Part shown: one piece after another, positions 63,831 to 64,000 of the stretch
Layout of the letters: the number at the start of each line of letters is the position of its first letter
How positions within the stretch are numbered: position 1 is the stretch's first letter
NCBI GenBank assembly: GCA_038025085.1
Contig: CM076150.1
Location: 2,501-66,500, forward strand
DNA: 64,000 nucleotides
Source of the DNA: Tetragonia tetragonoides
Lineage: Eukaryota > Streptophyta > Magnoliopsida > Caryophyllales > Aizoaceae
Direction: 5' to 3'
Notes under the pieces: model-generated
Told to the model about the DNA's origin: nothing
The model's database searches: none
The model's input: the letters and a program-made list of their open reading frames with translations, nothing else
Program-made: the position numbers and the translations under genes

Positions 63831-64000
63831 CGACAAGGCGCCCTATTCATATATTTCAATTTTTCATCCGATTGGCCTAAAATTTTGCAGGGTCATATAA
63901 CTCGACAAAATAAATAACTTTAATTCTTGTGGTACCCTATGAATCCCTACGAGTAAGGAGTTGCCGCGTCTCGGATTACAGCTCGCGAGAGAAGGCACCC
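63831..64000 (-). repeat. Satellite array continuing past the right window edge
   Basis: About one monomer in minus orientation, ending GAGAGAAGGCACCC at base 64,000 with no sign of an array end. The true right border lies outside this window. Confidence 0.95.

Noticed and set aside
416..64000. Direct repeats as a possible CRISPR array
   Set aside because: The whole 157-bp unit is repeated, with no unique spacers between conserved repeats, and no cas-like gene is present.

Overview
This window is almost entirely one tandem satellite DNA array. The first ~415 bases are a TCGG/TCGGGT-rich, non-satellite flank that ends in a telomere-like CCCTA motif. From about base 416 to base 64,000 the sequence is head-to-tail copies of a monomer of 157 bp, roughly 400 copies by length. 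I counted the period directly: the GATG that opens the monomer lies at 704, 861 and 1018, each 157 bp apart. I see no convincing protein gene, tRNA, rRNA, transposon insertion or CRISPR array. The open frames of 60-106 codons all read the same peptide theme (for example NRAPSLASCNPRRGNSLL) or its antisense. They are translated satellite, not genes.

The consensus monomer, read from GATGAAAAACTAAAATCC, is about 43% GC by my count. It has a CpG-rich half with three self-complementary sites (GGCGCC at about +27, CTCGCGAG at about +37, GGTACC at about +90) and an AT-rich half (TTATTTTGTCGATTTATATG). A long, uninterrupted array of nucleosome-sized units is typical of centromeric, pericentromeric or other heterochromatic satellite in a eukaryote. 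The telomere-like CCCTAAA-type motif and the TCGG-rich flank hint at a plant, possibly Brassicaceae, but I do not recognise the monomer, so the taxon is a guess.

Layout. 1-415: flank. 416-492: half a monomer in minus orientation. 489-34,114: the plus-orientation block, about 33.6 kb. 34,113-63,750: the minus-orientation block, about 29.6 kb. 63,750-63,821: a 72-bp plus-orientation patch. 63,831-64,000: minus orientation to the window end. There are therefore four orientation switches, all falling inside monomers with no foreign DNA beyond a few filler bases.

On top of the monomer there is layered higher-order structure, traceable through shared indels and odd variants. The plus block holds a ~785-bp (5-monomer) repeat at 5.0-8.4 kb. 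It also holds a near-identical ~7.5-kb tandem duplication (8,574-16,073 and 16,074-23,594), and a third, more diverged copy of that unit's second half at about 23.64-27.18 kb. The minus block has a trimer duplication at 37.2-38.1 kb, a ~3-kb unit in three copies (38.1-45.9 kb), a 1.25-kb duplication (47.0-49.4 kb), a >1-kb segment repeated 4,901 bp away (51.8 and 56.7 kb), and a ~1.5-kb repeat near 59-60.7 kb. These nested duplications of different divergence look like repeated unequal exchange or segmental amplification within the array. Nothing here works as a gene network. Any function would be structural (chromatin, centromere or heterochromatin) and cannot be shown from sequence alone.
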